DNA of 64,000 bases from Micromonospora rosaria. GTDB lineage: Bacteria > Actinomycetota > Actinomycetes > Mycobacteriales > Micromonosporaceae. A program made the translations under genes and the position numbers. The notes under the pieces were generated by a model. The model was not told the DNA's origin. It saw nothing but the letters and a program-made list of their open reading frames with translations, and did not search any database. The stretch's first letter is position 1; each line of letters starts with the position of its first letter. The stretch is from positions 1-64,000 of the forward strand of contig NZ_LRQV01000016.1 in assembly GCF_001567585.1 (NCBI RefSeq). Reading direction: 5' to 3'. Positions 29,665-38,642 of the stretch are shown here, one piece after another.

Positions 29665-31791
29665 ATGAGCGACCGTCCTCGGCTGCTCCCCCTGCTGGGC
29701 ACCCACCGTCACGGCAGCCGCGATGCGATGACCTGCCTGTACCGATGCGGCAACGCCTGTGACCACCCGGTGCCCAACCAGTCCGACAACCCGTACTTCG
29801 GGGACCTGGTCCAGGCCGAGGTCTCCCGGCGCAACGTGGTCCGGGCCGGCGCGGTCGGCGCGCTGGTCCTCGGCTTCGGTGGCGCCGCCGCGGCGGGCGC
29901 GGCCCCGGCCGCCGCCGCGCCGGCCGCCCCGGCGACCCCGGTGCTGCCCGAGGTCAGCGACTTCGCCGCCCCCGCGCGGAACACCGGCAGCGGCGCGTTG
30001 ACCTTCAAGTCGATCCCGCCGAACCGGCTCGACACCCTGGTCGTGCCGAACGGGTACGACCACTCGGTGGTCCTGCGCTGGGGTGACCCGGTGGTACCCG
30101 ACGCCCCGGCCTTCGACCTGCACCGGCAGACCGCCGCGCGGCAGTCGAAGCAGTTCGGCTACAACAACGACTACGTCGGGGTGCTCCCGCTGGACCGGCA
30201 GGGCCGGCGGGCGCTGCTCGTGGTCAACCACGAGTACACCAACGAGGACCTGATGTTCCCCGGCTTCACCACCTTCGACGCCATGACGGTGGAGCAGGTC
30301 CGGGTGGCGATGGCCGCGCACGGCATGTCCGTGGTGGAGATCGAGCGGGTCGACGGCACCGGCGAGTGGCAGGTGGTCACCAAGGGCCGCCGCCCGTACA
30401 ACCGGCGGGTCACCGCGCACCACACCCGGTTCGACGTGACCGGTCCGGCGGCCGGCTCGCCGTGGCTGAAGACCGCCGCCGACCAGCGCGGCAAGGTGGT
30501 CATCGGCACGCTGAACAACTGCGCCGGCGGGATGACCCCGTGGGGCACCATCCTCTCCGGCGAGGAGAACTTCAACCAGTACTTCGTCGGCGGCGACGCG
30601 GTGGCCGACGACGTCAAGCCGAAGCTGGCCCGGTACGGCATCTCCACCACCGCCCGGTACCCGAGCGGCAGCCGCAAGTGGGAACGCGCCGACGAGCGGT
30701 TCGACCTGGCGAAGCACCCGAACGAGGCGAACCGGTTCGGCTGGATCGTCGAGATCGACCCGTTCGACCCGGAGAGCCGGCCGCGCAAGCACACCGCGCT
30801 GGGCCGGTTCAAGCACGAGGGCGCGAACGTGATCGTCGCCGGCGACGGCCGTGTCGTGGCGTACATGGGTGACGACGAGCGCTTCGACTACCTGTACAAG
30901 TTCGTCTCCGACAAGAAGTACCGCCGGGGCGACTCCTGGGCCGCCCGCCAGCACAACCTGAGCCTGCTGGAGTCCGGCACCCTCTACGTGGCCAGGCTGG
31001 AGCAGACCAGCGCCGCCGAGATCGACGGGTCGGGCACGCTCCCCTCCGACGGGGCGTTCGACGGCCGGGGCCGGTGGATCAAGCTGGTCAGCGGTACCCG
31101 CTCGTTCGTGCCCGGGATGACCGCCGCCGAGGTGCTGGTCTTCACCCGGCTCGCGGCCGACACGGTCGGGGCGACCAAGATGGACCGCCCGGAGGACGTC
31201 GAGCCGAGCCTGCGCACCGGCAAGGTGTACGTGGCGCTGACCAACAACAGCGAGCGCGGGGCGGCCGGGCGGCCCCCGGCGGACGAGGCCAACCCGCGCA
31301 ACAGCAACCGGCACGGCCAGATCCTGGAGCTGGTCGAGGACGGCAACGACAACACCTCGGACACCTTCACCTGGTCGCTGCCGATCGTCTGCGGTGACCC
31401 GGCCGACCCGTCGACCTACTTCGGCGGGTACGACAAGACGAAGGTCTCCCCGATCTCCTGCCCGGACAACGTCGCCTTCGACGCCGCCGGCAACCTCTGG
31501 ATCTCCACCGACGGCAACGCGCTGGGCAGCAACGACGGCCTCTTCGCCACCGCCGTGGAGGGGCCGGAGCGGGGTCACCTCAAGCAGTTCCTCACCGTGC
31601 CGATCGGCGCGGAGACCTGCGGCCCGTTCATCACCGGCGACAACCGGTCGGTCTTCGTGGCCGTGCAGCACCCGGGCGAGTTGACCGGGGCCTCCGTGGA
31701 GAACCCGGCCTCCAACTGGCCGGACGGTGACATCGCCAAGCCGGGCGTGGTGGTCGCCTGGCGGCTCGACGGCGGCCCGATCGGAAGCTGA
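29665..31791 (+). CDS. phoX: PhoX-family alkaline phosphatase (DUF839), Tat-exported
   Basis: The 708-residue protein has an unusually long N-terminus (53 residues) before a twin-arginine motif SRRNVVRAG at 54-62 and a hydrophobic Ala-rich segment. The family motif near 284-307 reads NNCAGGMTPWGT, then LSGEENFNQYF; the position often Cys in T-C-E-E is Gly here. PhoX enzymes hydrolyse phosphomonoesters outside the membrane using calcium and iron. The ATG follows AGGAGG. The PHO-like array upstream and convergent palindrome downstream make it a single-gene unit. Confidence 0.85.
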   Translation: MSDRPRLLPLLGTHRHGSRDAMTCLYRCGNACDHPVPNQSDNPYFGDLVQAEVSRRNVVRAGAVGALVLGFGGAAAAGAAPAAAAPAAPATPVLPEVSDFAAPARNTGSGALTFKSIPPNRLDTLVVPNGYDHSVVLRWGDPVVPDAPAFDLHRQTAARQSKQFGYNNDYVGVLPLDRQGRRALLVVNHEYTNEDLMFPGFTTFDAMTVEQVRVAMAAHGMSVVEIERVDGTGEWQVVTKGRRPYNRRVTAHHTRFDVTGPAAGSPWLKTAADQRGKVVIGTLNNCAGGMTPWGTILSGEENFNQYFVGGDAVADDVKPKLARYGISTTARYPSGSRKWERADERFDLAKHPNEANRFGWIVEIDPFDPESRPRKHTALGRFKHEGANVIVAGDGRVVAYMGDDERFDYLYKFVSDKKYRRGDSWAARQHNLSLLESGTLYVARLEQTSAAEIDGSGTLPSDGAFDGRGRWIKLVSGTRSFVPGMTAAEVLVFTRLAADTVGATKMDRPEDVEPSLRTGKVYVALTNNSERGAAGRPPADEANPRNSNRHGQILELVEDGNDNTSDTFTWSLPIVCGDPADPSTYFGGYDKTKVSPISCPDNVAFDAAGNLWISTDGNALGSNDGLFATAVEGPERGHLKQFLTVPIGAETCGPFITGDNRSVFVAVQHPGELTGASVENPASNWPDGDIAKPGVVVAWRLDGGPIGS

Positions 31792-31805
31792 GCCCGCTTC
31801 GCGGG

Positions 31806-31859
31806 GTAAGGAAGGGCCCCTTGTTAACACCCGGGTGTTAACAAGGGGCCCTTCCTTAC
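31806..31859. repeat. Dispersed palindromic repeat, copy 2: perfect 54-bp palindrome
   Basis: Two 27-nt arms are exact reverse complements with no loop; each arm starts GTAAGGAAGGGCCCC and continues TTGTTAACACCC. It fills the gap between convergent phoX and the IclR gene, so it can act as a terminator for both. Confidence 0.9.
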
Positions 31860-31863
31860 GTCC

Positions 31864-32646
31864 TCACTGGTCGGTGGCGAGGCCTTCGGCGATCGCGCGG
31901 GCCACGGTGAGCAGCTTGGCGCGGACCACCCGGGCCGAGGTCATCATCTCGCTGGCCGGCAGCGCGCAGGCCAGCACCGTCCGGCGTTCCATGTCCTTGT
32001 CCGGCGCGATCAGCACCGCCGCGCAGGCCACCCCCTGCCGGAACTGCCCCAGCTCCAACTGCATCCCGCGCCGGTCACCGGCGGCCACGTCCGCCTCGAA
32101 CGCCTCCGGGCTGGTCAGCGTCGCCGAGGTGAACGCCCGCATGCCGTACTCCCGCAGGTACCGCTGGCGCTGCTCGGTGGTGAGCGTGGCCAGCAGCGCC
32201 TTGCCGAGCGCGGTGGCGTGCGCCCCCTCGTCGAACCCGGGGACCAGGTCCTCCAGGTACGGCGAGCGGGGGCCCTCGGCGACCGCGGTGATCGCCACCT
32301 GACCACCGACGAACCGGCCCAGGTAGTGGCTGTAGCCGCTGTCCAGCGCCGCCCGGCGCAGGCACTCGCCCACCACGGGCGGGCCCCGGAACGCGGTCAC
32401 CAACTCCCGGTACCGGTCGGCGACCTCCAACCCCACGATGTACGTACCGTCCTCGCGCCGGATCACGTAGCCCTCGTAGGCCAGGGTCCGGACCAGGTGG
32501 TACGTGGTCGCCACGGTCAACTCGCAGCGCCGGGCGATCTGCTTGACAGTCAGTCCGCGCGGGGCACGGCCGACCGCTTCGAGCACTCGTAGCGCGCGGG
32601 ACACACTCCGGATGAGGTCCGAAGGCTCCGCCAGGGGGTCGCGCAC
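31864..32646 (-). CDS. IclR-family transcriptional regulator
   Basis: The 260-residue protein has an N-terminal winged helix-turn-helix (LTVKQIARRCELTVATTYHLVRTLAYEGYV at about 35-65) and a C-terminal effector domain (DEGAHATALGKALLATLT). The GTG at 32646 is chosen because GGAGG lies 5 nt upstream (32652-32656); the GTG two codons earlier overlaps that site. The divergent 150-nt gap shared with the MFS gene suggests it controls itself and the exporter; effector unknown. Confidence 0.88.
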   Translation of the reverse strand: MRDPLAEPSDLIRSVSRALRVLEAVGRAPRGLTVKQIARRCELTVATTYHLVRTLAYEGYVIRREDGTYIVGLEVADRYRELVTAFRGPPVVGECLRRAALDSGYSHYLGRFVGGQVAITAVAEGPRSPYLEDLVPGFDEGAHATALGKALLATLTTEQRQRYLREYGMRAFTSATLTSPEAFEADVAAGDRRGMQLELGQFRQGVACAAVLIAPDKDMERRTVLACALPASEMMTSARVVRAKLLTVARAIAEGLATDQ

Positions 32647-32786
32647 AACCACCTCCGCCGCCGGGGGACTTACACCATATGAAAAACCGGCCCTCTGCGA
32701 AATGCCTGTTCGGGTCGAGGATGCCAGATCGATATCGACAGCGCGTACACCGGTGGCGACGATCCGTGGTCCGAACGTCGTTCACG

Positions 32787-32792
32787 TAGGTT
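32787..32792 (+). promoter_or_regulatory. -10 box close to the MFS start
   Basis: TAGGTT ends 10 nt before the ATG with no Shine-Dalgarno, so the transcript has at most a few leader bases. Confidence 0.4.
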
Positions 32793-32802
32793 GGCCTGCA
32801 TC

Positions 32803-34002
32803 ATGACCGCCACCGTGTCGCACCCCGCCCCCGCCCGGCCGGTCCGGGCCAGTCTCGGCGCCACCGCCGTCACGATCGCCTGTGTCCTGCCGGTCTTCCT
32901 GGTCGGCGGGCTCGCCGTGCAGATGGGTGCCGACCTCGGGTTCTCCCCCGCCGGGCTGGGCCTGGCCGTCTCGGCGTACTTCGGGATCAGCGCCCTGGCG
33001 TCGGTGCCCACCGGCGCGCTGGTCGAGCGGTACGGCCCGGCCGTGGTCGCCCGGTGCGGCATCCTGCTCTCCGCCGGCTCGCTGCTGGCGATCGCCGCCC
33101 TGGCCCGGTCGTACCCGGTGTTGGTCGCGCTGCTCGGGCTCAGCGCCACGGCGAACGCCCTCGGCCAACTGGCCAGCAACTCCGCGCTGGCCCGGCACGT
33201 GCCGCCCCGCCGGCAGGGGCTGTCGTTCGGGGTGAAGCAGGCCGCCATCCCGATCTCCACGCTGCTGGCCGGCGTGGCGGTGCCGACGATCGCGCTGACC
33301 GCCGGCTGGCGGTGGGCGTTCGTGGTGGCCGCCGGGGCGGCGCTGGCCGCCCTGCCCGCCGTCACCACCGAACGGTCTCCGGCACGCCGCGCCGGCGCCA
33401 CCCGCGCCGGTCCGGCCAGCACCGGCCTGGTGATGGTCGGGGTGGCGGCCACCCTCGCGGCGGGCGCCGCCAACGCCCTGGGCACGTTCGTGGTGGACGC
33501 CTCGGTCACCCGGGGGCTCGATCCGGGACTCGCCGGGCTGACCCTCACCCTCGGCAGCGCGGTCTGCGTGGCCGCCCGGATCGGTGCCGGCTGGCTCGCC
33601 GACCGCCGTTCCCACGGCCACCTGGTGCTGATCGCCGGCATGCTCGTGGTCGGCGCGGTCGGGCTGGGCCTGCTCGCCGTGACCGGACCGGCCCCCCTGG
33701 TGGTCGGCGTGGTGCTCGGCTTCGGCCTCGGCTGGGCCTGGCCGGGGCTGATGACCTTCGCGGTGGTCCGGCTCCATCCGCAGGCCCCGGCCGCCGCCAC
33801 CTCGATCACCCAGACCGGGGTGTACGCCGGCGGCGGCCTCGGCCCGCTCGTCTTCGGCGCGGTCGCCCACCAGTGGGGTTACCCGACCATGTGGCGTGGC
33901 GCGGCGGTGGCCATGCTCCTGGCCACCCTGCTCATGCTCGTCGCCCACCGCCTGCTGGCCGCCCGCAGCGGCGCAGCCGCCGGTGCCGGGGTGGTCGGGT
34001 AG
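32803..34002 (+). CDS. Major facilitator superfamily transporter
   Basis: The 399-residue protein has about twelve hydrophobic segments, the loop-2/3 motif (GALVERYGPAVVARCG near 70-85) and the loop-8/9 counterpart (GWLADRRSHGH). It belongs to the general MFS; the substrate cannot be read from sequence. It is divergent from the IclR regulator, a common arrangement for regulated uptake or export. A start four codons upstream (MACIM) is less likely given the close TAGGTT box. Confidence 0.85.
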   Translation: MTATVSHPAPARPVRASLGATAVTIACVLPVFLVGGLAVQMGADLGFSPAGLGLAVSAYFGISALASVPTGALVERYGPAVVARCGILLSAGSLLAIAALARSYPVLVALLGLSATANALGQLASNSALARHVPPRRQGLSFGVKQAAIPISTLLAGVAVPTIALTAGWRWAFVVAAGAALAALPAVTTERSPARRAGATRAGPASTGLVMVGVAATLAAGAANALGTFVVDASVTRGLDPGLAGLTLTLGSAVCVAARIGAGWLADRRSHGHLVLIAGMLVVGAVGLGLLAVTGPAPLVVGVVLGFGLGWAWPGLMTFAVVRLHPQAPAAATSITQTGVYAGGGLGPLVFGAVAHQWGYPTMWRGAAVAMLLATLLMLVAHRLLAARSGAAAGAGVVG

Positions 34003-34070
34003 CCCGCCGCCCTCCGCTGGGCTCCCTGCCGGCCGTTGGGGCTGCCAGGCGCACATGTCTTTTTCGACAC

Positions 34071-34107
34071 ACATACCCGGTAGGAATATTTATACCGCTC
34101 AGGTATA
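34071..34107. promoter_or_regulatory. AT-rich spot with palindrome in a convergent gap
   Basis: ACATACCCGGTAGGAATATT is followed by the perfect palindrome TATACC-GCTCA-GGTATA (34091-34107). It is an AT-rich island in very GC-rich DNA, between the 3' ends of the MFS and prenyl synthase genes, where no promoter is expected. Confidence 0.35.
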
Positions 34108-34175
34108 CGAGTCAATCGGACACAGTCGCCCCGGCCGGGCAACGACGGCACGGCGGGCTGGGAGAGCGGGTGGGG

Positions 34176-35261
34176 TCAGCTCGTGCGGTCGGCGACGAAG
34201 TCGCAGAGCGACTCCAGGGCCTGCCGGGCCGGTGTCTCCGGCAGCGGGGCCAGCCGGGTACGAGCCTCCTCGGCGTAACTGCGGACGGTCTCCCGGGCCC
34301 GCTTGAGCGCCGGGCTCTCCCGCAGCAGGCCGAGCGCCTCGGCGTGCAGAGCGTCGTCGGTGACCGGGCCGGTGGCAAGGATCTCCCGGAGCCGGACCGA
34401 GGCCGCGTCGGAGTCGTCGGCGGCGAGCGCGTAGAGCACCGGCAGCGTCGGGACGCCCTCCCGCAGGTCCGTCCCCGGTGTCTTGCCCGACTGGATCGAC
34501 TCGGAGGCGATGTCCAGCAGGTCGTCGGAGAGTTGGAAGGCCACCCCGATGGTCTCGCCGTACCCGGCGAGGGCCTCGATGTGCTCCGGGGCCGCGCCGC
34601 CGAACATCCCGCCGAAGCGGGCCGAGGTGGCGATCAGGGAGCCGGTCTTGTCGCCGATGACCTGGAGGTAGTGCCCGACCGGGTCGTCGCCCTCGCGGGG
34701 GCCGACGGTCTCGGCGATCTGCCCGTGCACCAGGCGGGCGAAGGTGCGGGCCTGCAGGCGTACCGCTTCGGGGCCCAGGTCGGCCGCGATGTCGGCGGCG
34801 CGGGCGAAGAGGTAGTCGCCGACCAGGATGGCGACCGAGTTCGTCCACCGGGAGTTGGCGCTCGGCGCGCCCCGGCGGACGGCGGCCTCGTCCATCACGT
34901 CGTCGTGGTACAGCGTGGCCAGGTGGGTGAGCTCCATCACCACGGCGGCCGGCACGACCTCCGGGCCGGTCGGATCGCCGAACTGCGCGCCGAGCGCCAC
35001 CAGCAACGGGCGGAACCGCTTGCCCCCGGCCTCCACCAGGTGCCGGGCCGCCTCGGTGACGAACGGGTCGGCGCTGGCCACGCTCGCCCGCAGGTCCGCC
35101 TCGACGGTATCGAGCACACCCAGCACGGACGACTCGACGCGGGGATCGGCGATGCTGAGCCCGAGCGCGCCGAACTGACCCGTGCTCGACCGACTCCGAC
35201 GACCGCCGGAGCCGGTGGCACCTGAACGCTCGCCAGCCGGATTCACCACGTCTCCCACCAT
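34176..35261 (-). CDS. Long-chain polyprenyl diphosphate synthase
   Basis: The 361-residue trans-prenyltransferase has GGKRFRPLL near 79, the first aspartate motif DDVMD in ATLYHDDVMDEAAVRRG, and the second, DDLLD, in FQLSDDLLDIASE. The residues before the first motif (HLATLY) fit long-chain products. It is most likely the heptaprenyl/octaprenyl-type enzyme that makes the menaquinone side chain, given nuo, menG and mqnC nearby. It lies 154 nt downstream of the nuo operon on the same strand but behind a strong terminator. Confidence 0.9.
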   Translation of the reverse strand: MVGDVVNPAGERSGATGSGGRRSRSSTGQFGALGLSIADPRVESSVLGVLDTVEADLRASVASADPFVTEAARHLVEAGGKRFRPLLVALGAQFGDPTGPEVVPAAVVMELTHLATLYHDDVMDEAAVRRGAPSANSRWTNSVAILVGDYLFARAADIAADLGPEAVRLQARTFARLVHGQIAETVGPREGDDPVGHYLQVIGDKTGSLIATSARFGGMFGGAAPEHIEALAGYGETIGVAFQLSDDLLDIASESIQSGKTPGTDLREGVPTLPVLYALAADDSDAASVRLREILATGPVTDDALHAEALGLLRESPALKRARETVRSYAEEARTRLAPLPETPARQALESLCDFVADRTS

Positions 35262-35358
35262 GCCACACCGGCTCTACCTGCCCCGGTCCGGGGAGCCCGC
35301 TCGTGGCCCGCGCGACTCCCCCGGTACCGGCCCGGACCACCTCACCTGGGCGGTGCCG

Positions 35359-35406
35359 CGACGGCGACGGGGCCGGACGCCAGCGCGTCCGGCCCCGTCG
35401 CCGTCG
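35359..35406 (-). terminator. 22-bp-stem terminator of the nuo operon
   Basis: A perfect 22-bp stem (arm starts CGACGGCGACGGGGCC) closes a 4-nt CAGC loop, 10 nt past the nuoN stop. It is the longest simple hairpin in the window. The rest of the 154-nt gap must hold the prenyl synthase promoter. Confidence 0.85.
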
Positions 35407-35415
35407 GTCGTCGCG

Positions 35416-36993
35416 TCAGCGGACGAACTCGGCCGCCCCGTTCGCCAGGTCGAGCAGCGGACCGGGCGCCACCCCGAGGACCAGGGTGGCGGCCACCCCG
35501 ATCGTCAGGGCCGCCGCGGTCAGGCCGCCCGGCACGGTGACCGTCGGGGTGGCGTCACCCGGCTCGGAGAGCCACATCATCACCACGACCCGCAGGTACG
35601 GGAAGGCCAGCACCATGCTGGTCAGCACACCGGCGATCACCAGCCACGCCTGGTCGGCGTCGAGCGCCGGGGCGAAGACCGCGAACTTGCTGACGAACCC
35701 ACTGGTCAGCGGGATACCGGCGAAGGCCAGCAGGATGAAGGTGAAGATCCCGGCGTAGAACGGCGAGCGCTTGCCCAGCCCCGCCCAGCGGGACAGGTGG
35801 GTCGCCTCCCCGTCGGCGTCCCGCACCAGGGTCACCACGGCGAACGCGGCCAGCACCGAGAAGCCGTACGCGACGAGGTAGAACATCGTCCCCGACAGGC
35901 CGTCGCGGGTCGGGGCCAGCACGCCCACCAGCAGGTACCCGGCGTTGGCGATGGACGAGTACGCCAGCAGCCGCTTGATGTCGGTCTGGGTCACCGCCAG
36001 CACCGCGCCGACCAGCATGGTGAGCACCGCCACCGCACCGAGCACCGGGGTGAAGTCCCAGGCGGCGTCGGCGAAGGCGACGTGGAAGACCCGCAGCAGG
36101 GCGCCGAAGGCGGCGACCTTGGTGCAGGCGGCCATGAAGCCGGTGACCGGCGTCGGGGCGCCCTGGTACACGTCCGGGGTCCAGACGTGGAACGGGGCCG
36201 CCGCCGCCTTGAACAGCAGGCCGATCGCGATCAGCGCCATCCCGGCGAAGAGCAGCACGTCGCTGGCGGGCGACTCGCTCACCGCCGCGTGGATGGTGGC
36301 GAAGTCGACCCCGGCGCCCCGGCCCGGGATGCCGGCGGTGAAGCCGTACACCAGGGCGACGCCGAACAGGAAGAACGCCGAGGCGTACGCGCCGAGCAGG
36401 AAGTACTTCATCGCCGCTTCCTGGCTCAGCAGCCGCCGGCGGCGGGCCAGCGCGCAGAGCAGGTACAGCGGCAGGGAGAAGACCTCCAGCGCGATGAACA
36501 TGGTCAGCAGGTCGTTCGCCGCCACGAAGATCAGCATGCCGCCGATGGCGAAGGTGGTCAGCGGGTACACCTCGGTCGCCCCGGCACGCCCCTCGGCCTG
36601 CCGGCGGTCCTCCGGGGACTCGGCGGTGACGGCGGCCTGGGCGACGAACGCCCCGCCCCGCTCCACCGACCGCTCACCGATCAGCAGCAGCGCCATCGCC
36701 GCCAGGACCAGGATCGCGCCCTGGAGGAAGAGCGTCGGCCCGTCCACGGCGATCGTCCAGCCGGCGGTGATCACCCGCTCCTCGGACCCGTCGATGATCC
36801 GCAGGTTCGCGTTGCGGATCACCATCAGCAGCGCCAGCAGCACCGAGCCCAGGGCCAGCACGAGCTGGGTCACGTGCCGGTACACCCGGGGCACGAAGGC
36901 CTCGACCAGCACGCCGATGACGGCGGCCCCCATCAGGATCAGGATCGGAGCCAGCGCCGTGTAGTCGATCGACGGCAGCGTGAGCTCGTTCAT
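35416..36993 (-). CDS. nuoN: NADH-quinone oxidoreductase subunit N
   Basis: The 525-residue antiporter-like membrane subunit has about 14 hydrophobic segments. Conserved features include FKAAAAPFHVWTPDVYQGAPTPVTGFMAACTKVAAF in the centre (proton channel lysines) and LLAYSSIANAGYLLVG. It is the distal gene of the operon. In complex I it pumps protons coupled to menaquinone reduction. The gap to nuoM holds a copy of the GTGAGCGCG repeat. Confidence 0.96.
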   Translation of the reverse strand: MNELTLPSIDYTALAPILILMGAAVIGVLVEAFVPRVYRHVTQLVLALGSVLLALLMVIRNANLRIIDGSEERVITAGWTIAVDGPTLFLQGAILVLAAMALLLIGERSVERGGAFVAQAAVTAESPEDRRQAEGRAGATEVYPLTTFAIGGMLIFVAANDLLTMFIALEVFSLPLYLLCALARRRRLLSQEAAMKYFLLGAYASAFFLFGVALVYGFTAGIPGRGAGVDFATIHAAVSESPASDVLLFAGMALIAIGLLFKAAAAPFHVWTPDVYQGAPTPVTGFMAACTKVAAFGALLRVFHVAFADAAWDFTPVLGAVAVLTMLVGAVLAVTQTDIKRLLAYSSIANAGYLLVGVLAPTRDGLSGTMFYLVAYGFSVLAAFAVVTLVRDADGEATHLSRWAGLGKRSPFYAGIFTFILLAFAGIPLTSGFVSKFAVFAPALDADQAWLVIAGVLTSMVLAFPYLRVVVMMWLSEPGDATPTVTVPGGLTAAALTIGVAATLVLGVAPGPLLDLANGAAEFVR

Positions 36994-37010
36994 CGGGCAG
37001 TCCTTTCATC

Positions 37011-37050
37011 CGCGACTGCGGAGCTCGCCAGCTCGGTCCGCACGCTCACC
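37011..37050 (-). repeat. Short intergenic repeat (nuo family), copy in M-N gap
   Basis: Read on the minus strand it starts GGTGAGCGTGCGGACCGAGC and ends CCGCAGTCGCG. The TGA in its first bases is the nuoM stop codon. Confidence 0.7.
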
Positions 37051-38578
37051 GGGAGGCCTCCTGGACGCCGCCGACCGTCGGGGCGGGGTCGGTCCTGCCG
37101 ATGTCGGTCATGGTCGCCTGGACGGCGGGGTTGATCACGTCGGTGACCGGCTTCGGGTAGAAGCCGAGCACGAGGATCAGGACGATCAGCGGAGCGACGA
37201 CGACCTTCTCCCGCAGGTTCAGGTCCTTGCGCATCCCCTCGATCTCGGTCAGCGCCGGGTTGAGCGTGCCCTGGGTGGTGCGCTGCACCATCCACAGCAC
37301 GTACGCCGCCGCCAGGATGATGCCCAGCGTGGCGATCACCGCGACCGGCTTGTTCACCGTGAAGGTGCCGATCAGCACCAGGAACTCGGAGACGAACGGC
37401 GCGGTGCCGGGCAGCGCCAGCGAGGCCAGACCGGCGAAGAAGAGCACCCCGGCCAGCACCGGGACCAGCTTGCCGGCCCCGCCGAAGTCGCTGATCAGCG
37501 CCGAGCCGCGCCGGGCCACCAGCATCCCCACCACCAGGAAGAGCAGACCGGTGGCGAGGCCGTGGTTGAGCATGTAGAGCACCGCGCCGGTGCCGGCCTG
37601 GGTGGTGAAGGCGAAGATGCCGACCCCGATGAAGCCGAAGTGGGCGATCGAGGTGTACGACACCAGCCGCTTCAGGTCGTTCTGCCCGACCGCCAGCAGC
37701 GCGGCGTAGATGATGCCGATCACGCCCAGCGCCAGCGCGTACGGGGCGAACCACTTCGCCGCCTCGGGGAACAGCGGCAGGCAGTAGCGCAGGATGCCGA
37801 ACGTGCCGACCTTGTCCAGCACGCCGACCAGCAGCGCGGCGGCCCCGGCCGGGGCGGCCCCACCGGCGTCCGGCAGCCAGGTGTGGAACGGGAAGAACGG
37901 TGCCTTGATCGCGAAGGCGACGAAGAAGCCCAGGAAGAGCCAGCGCTCGGTGCCGGTGGTGATGTCCACCTGGCTCAGCGCCACCCAGTCGAAGGTCTTG
38001 CCGCCGACCACCCAGAGGCCGATCACGGCGGCGAGCATGAACAGACCGCCGACCAGCGAGTACAGGAAGAACTTGACCGCCGCGTACTGCCGCTGGTGGC
38101 CGCCGTAGCTGCCGATCAGGAAGTACATCGGCACCAGCATGACCTCGAAGAACACGTAGAACAGGAAGATGTCGGCGGCGGCGAAGACGCCGATCATCGT
38201 GGTTTCGAGGACGAGCAGCAGCGCGAAGTAGACCGGTACGGAGCGCTTCGAGGTCTCCGCGTCGTGCCAGGAGGCCAGGATCACCAGCGGCACCAGGATC
38301 GCGATCAGCATCAGCATGACCAGCGCGATGCCGTCGGCGGCGAAGGTGAAGTTCACCCCCCAGTTCGGGATCCACGGGTACGACTCGCGGAACTGGAACC
38401 GGTCACCGTCGACCTGGAAGGTGACCCACATGGCCACCGACAGCGCCAGCACGAGCAGCGACCAGCCCAGCGCGACCTGCTTGGCCAGGACCGGCCGGCT
38501 GCGTGGCAGGAGAACCACGACCAGGGCACCGACCAGCGGTGCCACGGTCAGCACCGAGAGGAACGGGAAGTTGGACAT
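37046..38578 (-). CDS. nuoM: NADH-quinone oxidoreductase subunit M
   Basis: The 510-residue antiporter-like membrane subunit has KAPFFPFHTWLPDAGGAAPAGAAALLVGVLDKVGTFGILRY in the middle, and LKRLVSYTSIAHFGFIGVG, both typical of NuoM. The start MSNFPFLSVLTVAPLVGALVVVLLP is a membrane helix. It is the 13th gene of the operon. Its stop codon lies inside the intergenic repeat. Confidence 0.96.
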   Translation of the reverse strand: MSNFPFLSVLTVAPLVGALVVVLLPRSRPVLAKQVALGWSLLVLALSVAMWVTFQVDGDRFQFRESYPWIPNWGVNFTFAADGIALVMLMLIAILVPLVILASWHDAETSKRSVPVYFALLLVLETTMIGVFAAADIFLFYVFFEVMLVPMYFLIGSYGGHQRQYAAVKFFLYSLVGGLFMLAAVIGLWVVGGKTFDWVALSQVDITTGTERWLFLGFFVAFAIKAPFFPFHTWLPDAGGAAPAGAAALLVGVLDKVGTFGILRYCLPLFPEAAKWFAPYALALGVIGIIYAALLAVGQNDLKRLVSYTSIAHFGFIGVGIFAFTTQAGTGAVLYMLNHGLATGLLFLVVGMLVARRGSALISDFGGAGKLVPVLAGVLFFAGLASLALPGTAPFVSEFLVLIGTFTVNKPVAVIATLGIILAAAYVLWMVQRTTQGTLNPALTEIEGMRKDLNLREKVVVAPLIVLILVLGFYPKPVTDVINPAVQATMTDIGRTDPAPTVGGVQEASR

Positions 38579-38642
38579 TATGCGGCCTTACCTCCGTCGT
38601 CACAGCGTGGTCCGCCGGCGGGGGCCGCCGGGAAGAGGTCGA

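Noticed and set aside
29187-29702. 171-codon minus-strand frame overlapping the sigma factor, starting with ATG
   Set aside because: Its translation is Arg/Ala-rich with no domain, whereas the adjacent frame carries sigma regions 2 and 4. It is a shadow despite having a normal start.
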